Assembly: GCF_001648595.1 (NCBI RefSeq) | Contig: NZ_LBAW01000013.1 | Span: 1-64,000, forward strand | DNA from: Legionella bozemanae | GTDB taxonomy: Bacteria; Pseudomonadota; Gammaproteobacteria; Legionellales; Legionellaceae | DNA: 64,000 nt | Direction of reading: 5' to 3' | Shown here: positions 9,429-19,475 of the stretch, piece by piece | Layout: each line of letters starts with the position of its first letter | How positions within the stretch are numbered: the stretch's first letter is position 1 | Made by a program: the position numbers and the translations under genes | Notes under the pieces: generated by a model | Databases searched by the model: none | The model's input: the letters and a program-made list of their open reading frames with translations, nothing else | Told to the model about the DNA's origin: nothing

Positions 9429-9782
9429 TCATGTGTATGAGTAATACCGAAGCATAATTTCTTCGACTAAATTATTGACAAAGTTAATAAGTAAGCTAGG
9501 AAATAACTCATCGTTAATGTTTTCTTGTGCTTGAAAAAGCAAATATTGCTGCGCAATAAAACTGACCATCTCATTAACACGCTCTGGTTTTGCCAAATAA
9601 AAAAAACAATCGGGCAAAGCGATTAGGATTTTATGAATCAGTTTCTGCGCATCAGTATCTGAAATACCCAAAACCAGAGGTATTGCTGAACTTGAGCTGT
9701 ATTTACTATGTAAATTGGCTTCACAGTATTGATCTACAATCCTATAGATTTCTTTGGCAGACTGCTCTTTCCGTGGGTGCAC
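9429..9782 (-). CDS. Unknown 117-residue protein, GTG start
   Basis: A small soluble protein with no recognised domain. It has an N-terminal helix (AKEIYRIVDQYCEANL) and a hydrophobic helix near the C-terminus (SLLINFVNNLVEEIML), followed by YYSYT. The start is a GTG at 9782 supported by GGAGT 7 bases upstream; no ATG fits. It is first in the operon with the 369-residue protein, so the two may act together, for example as chaperone and client or as paired effectors. That pairing is inferred from spacing only. Confidence 0.7.
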   Translation of the reverse strand: MHPRKEQSAKEIYRIVDQYCEANLHSKYSSSSAIPLVLGISDTDAQKLIHKILIALPDCFFYLAKPERVNEMVSFIAQQYLLFQAQENINDELFPSLLINFVNNLVEEIMLRYYSYT

Positions 9783-9843
9783 AAGTTTTACTCCTATTCC
9801 CTCACTTATTTCACTATTAATAATTCAATTTTAGACTAAATTT

Positions 9844-9922
9844 AGGGTCTGTTCCCATTGGTGTTTCGATGCTCGAAAATTTAGCCATTTTGACTCAATC
9901 CAGCGAAAAGGGATCAGAGCCT
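9844..9922. repeat. MITE-like element, about 79 bp, imperfect terminal inverted repeats
   Basis: The ends read AGGGTCTGTTCCCATT and, on the other strand, AGGCTCTGATCCCTTT, matching at 13 of 16 positions. The same end type is found at 14450-14593, 57672-57728 and as a single end at 11916. It lies in the gap upstream of the 117-residue gene. No coding capacity is seen, which fits a small non-autonomous repeat or a dispersed hairpin. Confidence 0.5.
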
Positions 9923-9957
9923 AGTAAAATCGGGTTAAATACAGTCGCATTGGAAAA

Positions 9958-10785
9958 CTAGAATCTGCCACTACGAAAATCATCCAGCGCTTGTATTATT
10001 TCTTCCTGGGTATTCATTACAAATGGCCCATGACGGGTAATCGGTTCATGAAGTCTGGCTGCTGCAATCATAATACATTGGCTTGCTGTCTCACCTTTCA
10101 AAAATAAAACCTCTCCGCCTCCAAGTTTTGCCAAAGTATCGTGTTGAACTAATTGCTCACCTATGCGAACGGTTCCGGAAATCACCAGTAGAATAGCTTG
10201 GTAATCATTAGGGATATGTTGTTGTATGCTTGCACCAGGAGGCAAAATAATATCAAATAATAAAGGTTGTGTGGCAATACCCGAAATTGGCGAATGGGTT
10301 CCTTTATCTGTCTTCCCCGCAATAACCTTTATTTGAGCACCGGTATCATTGGTCTCCACGGGCAATTGGGCGCTTTGCATTTCTTGATAACGTGGAGCAC
10401 GCATTTTCTCTAACGCGGGTAAATTCAACCACAACTGTAACCCATGTAATCTGCCATTGGGTGAAGGCATTTCCGAGTGAATAATTCCTTTGCCAGCAGT
10501 CATCCATTGAACATCTCCTGCGCCAATAACTCCTTTATGCCCTTTATTGTCTTCGTGAGTAATACTGCCATCAAGTAAATAAGTAATCGTCTCAAAACCA
10601 CGATGTGGATGAGGAGGAAAACCCGCCATATAATCTAAAGGATCAGCACTATTGAAATAATCGAGTAAAAGAAGAGGTTCAAAATCATTGCTCCTCTCGA
10701 TACCAATGTAGCGATGTAATTTTACACCACCACCTTCACGAACCAGGATACCTTTGATTAATCGCTCTACTTTAATTTCGCTCAT
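9958..10785 (-). CDS. Pirin family protein
   Basis: A 275-residue bicupin. The N-terminal cupin carries the pirin signature PPHPHRGFETITYLLDG and, further on, GKGIIHSEMP, which together give the usual His-His-His-Glu metal site. The second cupin is around residues 165-260 and is less conserved. Pirins are Fe-binding proteins; some bacterial members have quercetinase activity or modulate metabolism. The substrate cannot be read from sequence. It appears to be a single gene. Confidence 0.93.
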   Translation of the reverse strand: MSEIKVERLIKGILVREGGGVKLHRYIGIERSNDFEPLLLLDYFNSADPLDYMAGFPPHPHRGFETITYLLDGSITHEDNKGHKGVIGAGDVQWMTAGKGIIHSEMPSPNGRLHGLQLWLNLPALEKMRAPRYQEMQSAQLPVETNDTGAQIKVIAGKTDKGTHSPISGIATQPLLFDIILPPGASIQQHIPNDYQAILLVISGTVRIGEQLVQHDTLAKLGGGEVLFLKGETASQCIMIAAARLHEPITRHGPFVMNTQEEIIQALDDFRSGRF

Positions 10786-11164
10786 GAATACACTCCATGT
10801 TAGCTAACTAAAACATAATTTCCATCATTGCTATATAGCATAGTCTAAAATCCGCCATCCGCTATAGATGTAAAAGTTAAGCTTTCAAAACAATGGTATG
10901 AAAAGCCGTTCCGAAAGCTAATGTTTTACTGGCGCGGATCTCGTTGAGTACGCAGTATCTATGATTAAGGCTCCTCCTGGAAAAGAGCAAGTAACATTAC
11001 CGATAACAGTACCCTAAATGTACCGCTTTAAATGATGAAACAAAATTTCTTTTCTTAGCTTCCAGTAAACTGAAAGTTAAAAAACAGGTCATTGTAACTA
11101 GTTTATGAAAAGTCATTCTCCTTGCAAGAACGATTTAATTTAAGGGTATAAAACTTAATCCAGA
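10786..11164. other. Intergenic gap, 379 bases
   Basis: The gap lies between the start of the pirin gene and the end of thymidine kinase, both leftward. It should contain the pirin promoter and the tdk terminator. I see no coding potential, no clear T-tract hairpin and no repeat seen elsewhere in the window. Confidence 0.35.
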
Positions 11165-11779
11165 TCAAATTAAATCTTCTGCTGCTCGTTCTTTTATAGC
11201 AAGCGTGCTCCCCGGCTCTCGACGCTTAAAATGTTTACGGCACGTCGATGAATACATATTATTACCGCCAATAACCACTTGCTCACCTTCGGTAATCACC
11301 TCACCCTGAGCATTTAATCGTAAGATCATGGTTGCTTTACGCCCGCAGTGGCAGATGGTTTTAAGCTCAACCAACTCATCCGCCCAAGCTAAAAGATATT
11401 GGCTTCCCTCAAATAACTCACCACGAAAATCAGTACGTAATCCATATGCGAGCACAGGAATACCCAATTCATCAGTAATTTCCGTTAATTGGTGAACTTG
11501 TACCCGCGTTAAAAATTGAGCCTCGTCCACCAAAACACAAGCGTATTTTTTTTCTTGCATTAGAACTTGCTTGTACAGATCGTCTTCAGGATTAAAAATC
11601 AAAGCGTGTTCCGATAAACCAATACGCGAATGGATAGCACCATGCTGATAACGATTATCTATTGCCGGTGTGAATAACAAAGTATCCATACCGCGTTCAC
11701 GATAGTTATAACTTGATTGCAAGAGAACCGTACTTTTCCCTGCATTCATTGCTGCAAAATAAAAATAGAGTTTTGCCAT
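11165..11779 (-). CDS. tdk: Thymidine kinase (type II)
   Basis: A 204-residue cytosolic enzyme of the thymidine salvage pathway (thymidine + ATP to dTMP). It has the P-loop AAMNAGKST at 9-17, the Walker B-like VLVDEAQFL with the catalytic Glu, the [12 protein letters not shown] substrate loop, and the structural zinc Cys residues in CHCG and CRKH. The length is normal for the TK1-like family. Flanking genes are unrelated. Confidence 0.96.
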   Translation of the reverse strand: MAKLYFYFAAMNAGKSTVLLQSSYNYRERGMDTLLFTPAIDNRYQHGAIHSRIGLSEHALIFNPEDDLYKQVLMQEKKYACVLVDEAQFLTRVQVHQLTEITDELGIPVLAYGLRTDFRGELFEGSQYLLAWADELVELKTICHCGRKATMILRLNAQGEVITEGEQVVIGGNNMYSSTCRKHFKRREPGSTLAIKERAAEDLI

Positions 11780-11915
11780 TGGAGCGTTTCGTTTTTTAAA
11801 ATACTCTCATCATACCCAAATCATTTGCCAATGGTCTACAATGCTAACCTAATTCATTAAATTCATGCGATTTTAGGAGTATTTTTTGATATAGTAAAAA
11901 ATATCTTTCCCCTGT

Positions 11916-11931
11916 AGGGGCTGTTTTACAT
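11916..11931 (+). repeat. Single end of the AGGG(G/T)CTGTTT repeat family
   Basis: The sequence AGGGGCTGTTTTACAT matches the left end of the element at 14450 (AGGGGCTGTTTACATT). No matching right end was found nearby. It is preceded by a CCCC-TGTA-GGGG mini-hairpin (11909-11920). It is a possible decayed or solo copy, 40 bases upstream of the thioredoxin-like gene. Confidence 0.35.
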
Positions 11932-11970
11932 AGAATGAAGTAATTTCAAATATTGCATGAGATAACTATA

Positions 11971-12426
11971 ATGAAAATAAAAACTTTATTTGTCCTCTTG
12001 ATTTTAATGGCCACCGCACCCCTAAGCCAGGCGGACGTTCTGCTTAAGGACACTCAAGGCAATACTATTTCTTTTGCCTCTTTGAAAGGTAAATGGGTAC
12101 TTATTAATTACTGGGCGGGCTGGTGCAAAACGTGTATTGAGGAAATTCCCGAATTGAATCGATTTTATCAAAAACACGAAAAAGATCCTGTTGTATTATT
12201 TGCAGTAAATTACGATGGACTCCCAATACATAAGCAAAAAAGGCTCATTCAAAAATTCAATATTCAGTATCCCTCTCTTGTTACAGATCCGGCGCTTGCA
12301 TTAGGACTAGGTGATATTATTGGAGTACCGGTTACTTTCGTCATTAATCCCAAAGGCGAGCTTGTTAATACCCTTTATGGCGGCCAAGACCTTAAGACTT
12401 TGGATATGGAGATAGAAAAGACATAA
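11971..12426 (+). CDS. TlpA/ResA-like periplasmic thiol-disulfide oxidoreductase
   Basis: A 151-residue exported thioredoxin-fold protein. Residues 1-21 are a signal peptide (LFVLLILMATAPLSQA). The redox motif WCKTC gives Cys52 and Cys55, inside NYWAGWCKTCIEEIPEL. The cis-Pro loop is GVPVTFVINPKG. TlpA-like proteins usually reduce disulfides in the periplasm, for example in cytochrome c maturation; no ccm genes are near. The ATG at 11971 was chosen over an upstream in-frame TTG because it puts the signal peptide at the N-terminus. Confidence 0.88.
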   Translation: MKIKTLFVLLILMATAPLSQADVLLKDTQGNTISFASLKGKWVLINYWAGWCKTCIEEIPELNRFYQKHEKDPVVLFAVNYDGLPIHKQKRLIQKFNIQYPSLVTDPALALGLGDIIGVPVTFVINPKGELVNTLYGGQDLKTLDMEIEKT

Positions 12427-12532
12427 ATTATAGAAGCGAAGGCTCAAAGCACTCGGATCTCCATGTTAATGTCTATTCAAATGGCGCTAAGCACTTACCA
12501 AAGTGGAGTGTAGCGAAATTGCGCTTCCCATA

Positions 12533-13789
12533 TCAGGAGTTCTCACTCGCAAACAAACGTTGTTTTTGTGCTTGAGTTATCCGAATTTTCAACAGCCAAT
12601 CACCGTCTTCATTGTGTGACTCACTTAAAACAGAGCCCAATTCATACAGTTGTGAGCGTAATTTCGCTTGGGTCGCTTTAAGTACTACATTTTCAATAAG
12701 CACTGCTCCATGCAATTGAGTACTAATTGCTTCTTTAAGTAAATCCAACCCTAAATTTGCTGCGGCAGAGATCCAGACTTTACAGCGCTTTTCCTGATAA
12801 TCAATCTTAGGAGTCCACCCCTCCTTTAAATCAATTTTATTGAACACTTGTATTACAGGGATATCATGCACGCCCAATTCATCTAAAACTTGTTGCACTG
12901 AAAAAACATTATCTCGCCAATGAGCGTCAGAAATATCAATGACATGCAATAATAAATCAGCCTGCTGTGTCTCTTCCAGAGTAGCGCGAAATGCCTCTAC
13001 CAATTGATGAGGTAAATCGCGAATAAAACCTACTGTATCCGTTAAAATCACTGAGGAAGAACCAGGTAAGTTGAGTTGACGCATGGTGGGATCCAAAGTA
13101 GCAAACAACTGATCTGCCACATAAATGCTTTCACCAGTCAATGCATTGAACAAAGTGGATTTACCCGCATTGGTATAACCTACTAAAGACACTGTAAGCA
13201 AAGAAGCTTTACGTCTGGCCTGTCGGTTTTGGTCACGACTACTACGTACTTTTTCCAAACGTTTATTAATGTATTTGATGCGTTCTCGCAATAAACGACG
13301 GTCTGTTTCTAATTGCGTTTCACCAGGGCCTCGTAATCCTATACCTCCTTTTTGCCGTTCCAAATGCGTCCAACCACGTATCAGGCGCGTTGATAAATGT
13401 TGTAATTGCGCCAACTCGACTTGCAATTTCCCTTCGAAAGTTCGTGCGCGCTGAGCAAAAATATCGAGAATCAAACCGCTTCTATCTACCACGCGGCATT
13501 CAAATAAACGCTCCAGATTTCGCTCTTGCGATGGGGACAATTCATGGTTGACCAGAACCAACTCTGCATCAAGTGCTTTAACCAGCTGCGCAATTTCTTC
13601 CGCCTTGCCTTTACCGATATAATACTTAGCATCAGGAGTTGCTCGAGTGCCTAAAACACAATCTAATATTTCCGCTTTTGCTGAAAGTGCTAATTCTTCA
13701 AATTCCTGCAATGCCTTATCTGCATCAACTCCCGGCAGTGCTAGTTGCACTAATACCGCTCGCTCACCACCTTGAGGACGTTCAAACAC
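12533..13789 (-). CDS. hflX: GTPase HflX, ribosome-associated
   Basis: A 418-residue Obg/HflX-family GTPase that splits or rescues stalled ribosomes. The N-terminal HflX domain covers about residues 1-180, with the glycine-rich GGIGLRGPGETQLE. The G domain has G1 GYTNAGKST, G3 DTVGF, and G4 NKID. The start is the GTG at 13789, preceded by GGAGA about 9 bases upstream. It makes the protein begin FERPQGGERAVLV, like E. coli HflX. A longer frame to a GTG at 13843 lacks a proper site. It lies downstream of hfq in the same direction, the usual hfq-hflX order. Confidence 0.95.
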   Translation of the reverse strand: MFERPQGGERAVLVQLALPGVDADKALQEFEELALSAKAEILDCVLGTRATPDAKYYIGKGKAEEIAQLVKALDAELVLVNHELSPSQERNLERLFECRVVDRSGLILDIFAQRARTFEGKLQVELAQLQHLSTRLIRGWTHLERQKGGIGLRGPGETQLETDRRLLRERIKYINKRLEKVRSSRDQNRQARRKASLLTVSLVGYTNAGKSTLFNALTGESIYVADQLFATLDPTMRQLNLPGSSSVILTDTVGFIRDLPHQLVEAFRATLEETQQADLLLHVIDISDAHWRDNVFSVQQVLDELGVHDIPVIQVFNKIDLKEGWTPKIDYQEKRCKVWISAAANLGLDLLKEAISTQLHGAVLIENVVLKATQAKLRSQLYELGSVLSESHNEDGDWLLKIRITQAQKQRLFASENS

Positions 13790-13913
13790 TAACTTATTCT
13801 CCGAAAAAAACTGAATCCGCGGTTGAGTACAAGCAAAAGCCACCCCTGAGAGATATATAAATTTTCAGAAGTGCTTTCACTCAGATATGAATTATCTTCT
13901 CATTACCGGAATT

Positions 13914-13938
13914 CAGGTTGAGCCCAAGGCTCAACCTG
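13914..13938 (-). terminator. Perfect 11-bp hairpin between hfq and hflX
   Basis: CAGGTTGAGCC and GGCTCAACCTG pair perfectly around a 3-base loop, 20 bases after the hfq stop on the leftward strand. There is no T-tract after it, so it may be an attenuator, an RNase processing site or an mRNA 3'-end stabiliser separating hfq from hflX rather than a full terminator. Confidence 0.5.
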
Positions 13939-13958
13939 CAATGGATACTGAAATTTTT

Positions 13959-14216
13959 CTAGTCTGCCACAGTTCCTTCGCTTCCACCAGTTTCGTCTTC
14001 AACAGGCATTTTTATTGCGCGTGAAGGAACAACCGTAGAAATGGCATGCTTATAAACCATTTGTGTAATCGAATTTTTCAGCATGACTACGTATTGATCA
14101 AAAGAATCCACAATACCGTGTAATTTGATTCCGTTCACCAAAAAAATGGATACAGGCACCTTTTCTTTGCGTAATTCATTTAAAAAGGGGTCTTGTAATA
14201 AATGAGTTTTAGACAT
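13959..14216 (-). CDS. hfq: RNA chaperone Hfq
   Basis: An 85-residue Sm-like protein that forms hexameric rings and pairs small RNAs with mRNAs. Sm1 motif: [20 protein letters not shown]. Sm2 motif: [12 protein letters not shown]. The proximal-face residues Q8, F42 and the KH pair are in the expected places. The C-terminal tail is short and acidic. It is followed by hflX. Confidence 0.98.
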   Translation of the reverse strand: MSKTHLLQDPFLNELRKEKVPVSIFLVNGIKLHGIVDSFDQYVVMLKNSITQMVYKHAISTVVPSRAIKMPVEDETGGSEGTVAD

Positions 14217-14449
14217 TGCCCACTCCTTGTTGTTATTGTATTTTTTAAAGGCAAAACATGCATCTGATCACTTATTCGACATTTTTTCGTAAAACTTTAG
14301 ATTAATTTCATGACAGTTCGATTTTAATCCGTTAATATAGTCTCCAAATTTAACTCTGATGTCAGTAAAAAGGAATTTCGGTAGCATTTTATGCCGGAAG
14401 AGAGCAAAGGAAATAACATTTATTTTTTGTTGAGGTAACTCCTTTGTAT

Positions 14450-14593
14450 AGGGGCTGTTTACATTTCGCTAACTTGAGCCAAAATGACCTGATTTTCGAG
14501 CACCCGACGCGTGGCATACACGCAGTATGGGAACATCGGCGCACAGAATGTCAGGACAGTTTGGCCAATAAAGTGGAAATAGAAACAGACCCT
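14450..14593. repeat. MITE-like element, 144 bp, in the ravA-like promoter region
   Basis: The terminal inverted repeats are AGGGGCTGTTTACATTT on the left and AGGGTCTGTTTCTATTT on the opposite strand at the right. No gene is inside. It occupies part of the 420-base gap between hfq and the ravA-like gene and ends 43 bases before the latter's ATG, so it must form part of its leader or promoter. The rest of the gap (14217-14449) is A+T-rich with no other feature that I can support. Confidence 0.55.
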
Positions 14594-14636
14594 AATTGTT
14601 CATTACACTTTCTCATCTTTATTTAAGGAGGATTAA

Positions 14637-15611
14637 ATGGCATTTACTCGTATAGAAATAATTGCGCTAGAAAATCCCTATGAGCAACTAAGCGATGGTG
14701 ACGCATTGGCAAAGAATGCGGAGATGCTCAATACATTAAGCGATAAAGAACAAGTCGCACTTGCTACTAAGATAATTGCTGCTTGTCCCGAAGCAAAATT
14801 CAAACAATATGCTCATCACATTAGAGCATTAGGGAATTTAACCAAAAGCGAGGATACATTCCACTCTGTACTCTCTGAAGCATACCAAGTCAGACAGCGC
14901 ATCAACTCATTACTTGACTCTCGCAATAAAGCACCCCATGTTTTATTTTTAGGAAAGGAATTTAATCCCGCCCCGTTCCATCGTTTCAGCACTTTAGCCA
15001 AGCACGTATTGGAAAGCAATGAGCCTGTGATTGCAGAACGCGTCGCCTTGTGCACACCCGAACAGGATCGCAGCCAAGTAGCTCATAATATAAGCACTAC
15101 GTTCCCCAAGCATAGTCTTGCAGAAAAAGTTCAGATCGCATTTATGATGCGGCGGAATATAGAAAGACTGTTATTAGGAGACAATCCAGAGAAGTTTTTT
15201 ACAAGTCGCGATTACAATAAAGATAGCTGCAGGATGTTCATCAATATGTTTCGTGCCTTATTAAAAGGCCACGAAGAAACAATCGGTGAAAAATTATGCG
15301 CTATCCAATCTGAAAGCGCGCGAGCATCAGTCAAGCGTCACTTAGAGTTGCTGCACACTGAAGTATTTGATGAAACAAATCCATTCAAACTCATCGCTAA
15401 TTCCCTGAGTGCAAAAGAAAGCTCTGAACAAAAGAAAACGGGAGCTCAAACCACAAATCCGTATGGTTATTTTAATAGCAGATCACTAACACCTCCGTTG
15501 AGCATAATGCCAACCAATGATGCTAATGAAAAAGAACTCTCCCAGCGTAACGAAGAGGAAGAATATGATGAAAGCACGCTTAGTGACTCATTCACCAGCA
15601 CTTCACTTTAA
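14637..15611 (+). CDS. RavA-like candidate Dot/Icm effector
   Basis: A 324-residue soluble protein of unknown fold, probably mostly helical to about residue 245, then a disordered polar tail. The last 21 residues are RNEEEEYDEST followed by Ser/Thr, a very clear E-block of the kind that directs Dot/Icm translocation. The position beside hfq matches that of ravA (lpg0008) in L. pneumophila as I recall it, so orthology is likely but untested. AAGGAGG lies about 5 bases before the ATG. A strong terminator follows, so it is monocistronic. No catalytic motif is visible. Confidence 0.75.
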   Translation: MAFTRIEIIALENPYEQLSDGDALAKNAEMLNTLSDKEQVALATKIIAACPEAKFKQYAHHIRALGNLTKSEDTFHSVLSEAYQVRQRINSLLDSRNKAPHVLFLGKEFNPAPFHRFSTLAKHVLESNEPVIAERVALCTPEQDRSQVAHNISTTFPKHSLAEKVQIAFMMRRNIERLLLGDNPEKFFTSRDYNKDSCRMFINMFRALLKGHEETIGEKLCAIQSESARASVKRHLELLHTEVFDETNPFKLIANSLSAKESSEQKKTGAQTTNPYGYFNSRSLTPPLSIMPTNDANEKELSQRNEEEEYDESTLSDSFTSTSL

Positions 15612-15618
15612 ATACATC

Positions 15619-15648
15619 TGCCCTTACAAAGTAAGGGCACTTTTTTTT
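15619..15648 (+). terminator. Intrinsic terminator of the ravA-like gene
   Basis: TGCCCTTAC and GTAAGGGCA form a 9-bp stem around AAA, followed one base later by eight T residues. This is a textbook rho-independent terminator, 8 bases after the stop codon. Confidence 0.9.
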
Positions 15649-15676
15649 GATCCTTAATTGCAAGAGAGGTAAGTTA

Positions 15677-16522
15677 ATGACGCAAGAAAAACTGACTATC
15701 GCGTTAGTACAAGAAAAATGGCACGAAAACCCTAAAGAACATCAAGATAAGCTAGCCTCTGGGATTCATGCTGCAGCACAACAAGGAGCATCTGTAGTTT
15801 GTTTGCAAGAGCTTACGCTAAGTCCTTATTTTTGTACTCGTTCAGATGTAAATTCGACTCCATTTATGGAAGATATTCATACTGGTCCAACTGCCCAATT
15901 TGTCAGCAAAATGGCAAAGGCACATAATGTATGCATTACTGCCTCATTGTTTGAAAAAGCTGGCTATAATACTGCTGTGGCATACAGTAATAAGGGTGAG
16001 CTTATTGGCGTAACCCGAAAACAACATATCCCCAGCGGTGAAAAATACCATGAAAATTTCTATTTTAAACCCGGCGACTCCAATTACCCGGTGCATCACA
16101 TCGCAGCACACAAATGGGGATTACCTACCTGTTATGATCAATGGTTTCCTGAGCTGTCACGAATTTATGGTTTAAAAGGAGCGGAAATTTTAGTTTATCC
16201 CACAGCAATAGGCGGGGAGCCCACTGCTCCGGAGATAAATACACAACCGATGTGGCAAAAAGTTATGGTTGCGCAAGGAATCATGAGTAATACATTTATC
16301 ATTGCAGCCAATAGAATAGGTTGTGAAGATGGATTGGAATTTTATGGTAGCAGCTTCATTAGCACGCCTATGGGTGAAATTTTAGTGCAAGCCTCTCGCG
16401 ACAAGCCTGCGGTATTAGTAGCGGAATTAGACTTTAGCCAACGCGCATTATGGGGAAGATTATTTCCTTTTGCACAACAGCGAGAGCCTTCCACCTACCA
16501 TGAACTTGTAAAATCACGTTAA
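15677..16522 (+). CDS. aguB: N-carbamoylputrescine amidase
   Basis: A 281-residue nitrilase-superfamily hydrolase that converts N-carbamoylputrescine to putrescine, CO2 and ammonia. The Glu-Lys-Cys triad is visible: E45 in LQELTLSPYF, K115 in TRKQHIP, and C152 in PTCYDQWFPE. The start is the ATG at 15677 with AGAGAGG 7 bases upstream. It is first of three genes, aguB-speA-aguA, with small spacings (21 and 1 bases), which together form a complete arginine-to-putrescine route. Confidence 0.95.
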   Translation: MTQEKLTIALVQEKWHENPKEHQDKLASGIHAAAQQGASVVCLQELTLSPYFCTRSDVNSTPFMEDIHTGPTAQFVSKMAKAHNVCITASLFEKAGYNTAVAYSNKGELIGVTRKQHIPSGEKYHENFYFKPGDSNYPVHHIAAHKWGLPTCYDQWFPELSRIYGLKGAEILVYPTAIGGEPTAPEINTQPMWQKVMVAQGIMSNTFIIAANRIGCEDGLEFYGSSFISTPMGEILVQASRDKPAVLVAELDFSQRALWGRLFPFAQQREPSTYHELVKSR

Positions 16523-16543
16523 TCCCTTTGGAATATTGATATT

Positions 16544-18442
16544 ATGAACATCAGTGCACCATCTGAAGAAAATTTATATAACATCAACAACTGGGGTGAG
16601 GGATACTTCAGTATTAATACCAAAGGGAATATTGAAATCAGCAAGGCACCAGGTAAACCTGGTGTTGAACTGCAAGCTATTGTTAACGCGGCAAGCAGGA
16701 CGGGGCTTCATTTGCCGCTTCTCATTCGTTGTTCCGATATCTTACATGACCGCGTGCACCGCATTTATGAAGCATTCTCCCAGGCCATAGAAGAAAATGA
16801 ATATAAAGGCCACTACAAACTGGTTTATCCCATTAAAGTAAACCAAGAACAAAGCGTGGTTAGAGAGTTGCTGAAATCACCCAATCATTCTATAGGACTG
16901 GAAGCTGGCTCAAAACCCGAGCTCATGGCTGTAATTGGCATGCTCAGCAATCATCAAAACAGTACGATTGTTTGTAATGGTTATAAGGACAGCTATTATA
17001 TACGCACCGCATTAATCGCCCAGCAAATGGGGCATAAGGTCTTTATTGTTATTGAGAAAATCTCTGAACTGGATATTATTTTAAAAGAATCTGCTCGCTT
17101 GAAAATAAAACCATCTCTTGGCGTGCGTATCCGTTTAATCACTAAAAGTGCAGGCAAATGGGAACATACTGGTGGCGTCAAATCCAAATTTGGCCTTACA
17201 GCAAAGCAGGTACTTGAGTTAATCAATCAATTAAAAGCGCACGATATGCTCGATTGTTTGCAACTGATGCATTGTCATTTAGGTTCACAAATTGCCAATA
17301 TTCATGATATTCGTCATTGTATGCAAGAAGTATCTCGTTACTATGTTGAATTACGCAAATTAAATGCGCCCATAGATACGATTGATGTTGGGGGTGGGCT
17401 CAGCGTGGATTATGAAGGCACTCATTCAAACCAAGGCTGCTCCATGAACTACAGTTTGCATGAATATGCCACGCATATTCTCCTTGCAATTCAATATCTT
17501 TGCCAGGAGGCCAATGTCCCAGAGCCCAACATTATTTCAGAATCGGGAAGAGCATTAACAGCCCATCATGCAGTTTTAATTTCTGATATCAGTGATATTG
17601 AAATAATTAATAAGTCGCCCTCACTTCCAGAAATTACCGATGAAGACTCCCATGTGATTCGTGATATTTATGATACGTATCATTCAATAACAGCAAGCTC
17701 ACCTATCGAGATATATAACTATGCAGAGCATTCATTGAATGAAGCCCATTCTTTGTTTAAGCATGGCGTGATTAGTTTGCAAGAAAAAGCCAAGGTAGAA
17801 GCGTTCTATACCAATATATGCATGGAGCTTAAAAAGCGGCTCAATGTAGAAAATCCTGCTGAAGAAACTTTATTAGCAAAAATCAACGAAGATATGGCAG
17901 TTAAAGTGTTCTGTAATATCTCATTCTTCCAATCGATTCCTGATGCCTGGGCTATAGGACAAATTTTTCCAATCGCACCTATTTCACAACTTACAAAAAC
18001 ACCAGCCATGCACAGTGTATTGCAAGATTTAACCTGTGATTCAGATGGTACTATTAAAGAATATCTTGGCAGTTCTTGCGTTAACTCAACGTTAATGCTT
18101 CCTCCATATGATAGTAATAACCCTTACTCATTGGGCTTTTTCTTGGTAGGTGCTTATCAGGAAATATTGGGTAATTTACATAATTTATTTGGGGATACCA
18201 ATTCGCTGGATGTTAAACTCTTTGACGATGGACAGTTTGAACTGAATGATTTGGTGAGTGGCGATACAGTAACTAACGTTCTGAATCTCGCTCACTTTGA
18301 TACTAAAAAATTAGTGCAATCCTATGAGAAACAATTAATTCATGCTGAATTACCTAAAGAGACAACGCTTTTATATTTAAATGAATTAAGAAGCATTTTT
18401 TCTCAATTAACCTATTTAGACGAAAACATTCGGAGAAGATAA
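16544..18442 (+). CDS. speA: Biosynthetic arginine decarboxylase
   Basis: A 632-residue PLP enzyme of fold type III that converts arginine to agmatine. The PLP lysine is K98 in YPIKVNQ. Other motifs are [33 protein letters not shown] and SESGRAL. The length matches E. coli SpeA. It sits between the two genes that convert agmatine onward to putrescine, so it supplies their substrate. It has no signal peptide, so it is cytosolic here. Confidence 0.97.
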   Translation: MNISAPSEENLYNINNWGEGYFSINTKGNIEISKAPGKPGVELQAIVNAASRTGLHLPLLIRCSDILHDRVHRIYEAFSQAIEENEYKGHYKLVYPIKVNQEQSVVRELLKSPNHSIGLEAGSKPELMAVIGMLSNHQNSTIVCNGYKDSYYIRTALIAQQMGHKVFIVIEKISELDIILKESARLKIKPSLGVRIRLITKSAGKWEHTGGVKSKFGLTAKQVLELINQLKAHDMLDCLQLMHCHLGSQIANIHDIRHCMQEVSRYYVELRKLNAPIDTIDVGGGLSVDYEGTHSNQGCSMNYSLHEYATHILLAIQYLCQEANVPEPNIISESGRALTAHHAVLISDISDIEIINKSPSLPEITDEDSHVIRDIYDTYHSITASSPIEIYNYAEHSLNEAHSLFKHGVISLQEKAKVEAFYTNICMELKKRLNVENPAEETLLAKINEDMAVKVFCNISFFQSIPDAWAIGQIFPIAPISQLTKTPAMHSVLQDLTCDSDGTIKEYLGSSCVNSTLMLPPYDSNNPYSLGFFLVGAYQEILGNLHNLFGDTNSLDVKLFDDGQFELNDLVSGDTVTNVLNLAHFDTKKLVQSYEKQLIHAELPKETTLLYLNELRSIFSQLTYLDENIRRR

Positions 18443-18443
18443 G

Positions 18444-19475
18444 ATGACACCAAAACAAAGTGGATTTTTTATGCCTGCGGAATGGCATCCACATGAGCGA
18501 TGCTGGATGGCATGGCCTTGTCACCTTGAAACCTGGTCTAAGATAGGTCTACACAAAGCACGTACAGCGTATGCTCGCGTCGCCCAAGCTATAGCTCAAT
18601 ATGAACCAGTAACCATGTTAGTGAACCCTGGAGATGAAGAATCCGCTCAAAGCCTATGTGGCGAGGGCATTACATTATTTACTCTTCCTATCAATGACTC
18701 ATGGACAAGAGATACAGGTCCTACCTTTTTATTAAATCAGAAACACCAATTAGCCGGTGTTGATTGGATCCACAATGCTTGGGGCGGTAACTATCAAGAT
18801 TGTGCCCTGGATAACCAAATTGCAACAGCAATCATAAAGCAAACTCAGGCTTTATCCTTTTCCGCACCTTTGGTTATGGAAGGAGGTTCATTCCATGTAG
18901 ATGGTGAAGGCACCATTTTAACGACTCGTGAATGCTTGCTGAATAAGAATCGAAATCCACAACTCACGCAGCAAGAAATTGAAAACTATCTGAATAATTT
19001 TCTGGGCGGTCAAAAAATTATTTGGTTAAATAAAGGATTATTAGGTGATGAAACGGATGGCCATATTGATGAAATTGCCTGTTTTACAGCACCAGGAAAA
19101 GTTTTATGTCTTATTACTCATGACAAAAATGACCCAAACTATTCTATGCTCCATGAGAATCTGGAAATTCTTAAATCAGCAACTGATGCGAAAGGGCGAA
19201 AGTTAGAAGTTTATACTGTAGAGCAACCCCCAGCGACTTATCTTGCTGGCGAACGATTGACCTTGTCCTATATCAATTTTTATTTGGCAAATAAAGGAAT
19301 TGTCATGCCTGCTTTCGGTTATGAAAAACAAGATAAAGCAGCCTACGAATTATTCACGCACTTATATCCTGATTATCAAATTACCCAAATTGATGCACTG
19401 GATGTATTTGCAGGCGGCGGCGGGATTCATTGCATTACACAACAGCAACCGAAGACAACACACGTTACTCTTTGA
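18444..19475 (+). CDS. aguA: Agmatine deiminase
   Basis: A 343-residue enzyme of the guanidino-group-modifying (GME) superfamily. It converts agmatine to N-carbamoylputrescine and ammonia. Motifs: [34 protein letters not shown], and the nucleophile Cys330 in [11 protein letters not shown]. It begins one base after the speA stop codon and is thus translationally coupled. Confidence 0.97.
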   Translation: MTPKQSGFFMPAEWHPHERCWMAWPCHLETWSKIGLHKARTAYARVAQAIAQYEPVTMLVNPGDEESAQSLCGEGITLFTLPINDSWTRDTGPTFLLNQKHQLAGVDWIHNAWGGNYQDCALDNQIATAIIKQTQALSFSAPLVMEGGSFHVDGEGTILTTRECLLNKNRNPQLTQQEIENYLNNFLGGQKIIWLNKGLLGDETDGHIDEIACFTAPGKVLCLITHDKNDPNYSMLHENLEILKSATDAKGRKLEVYTVEQPPATYLAGERLTLSYINFYLANKGIVMPAFGYEKQDKAAYELFTHLYPDYQITQIDALDVFAGGGGIHCITQQQPKTTHVTL

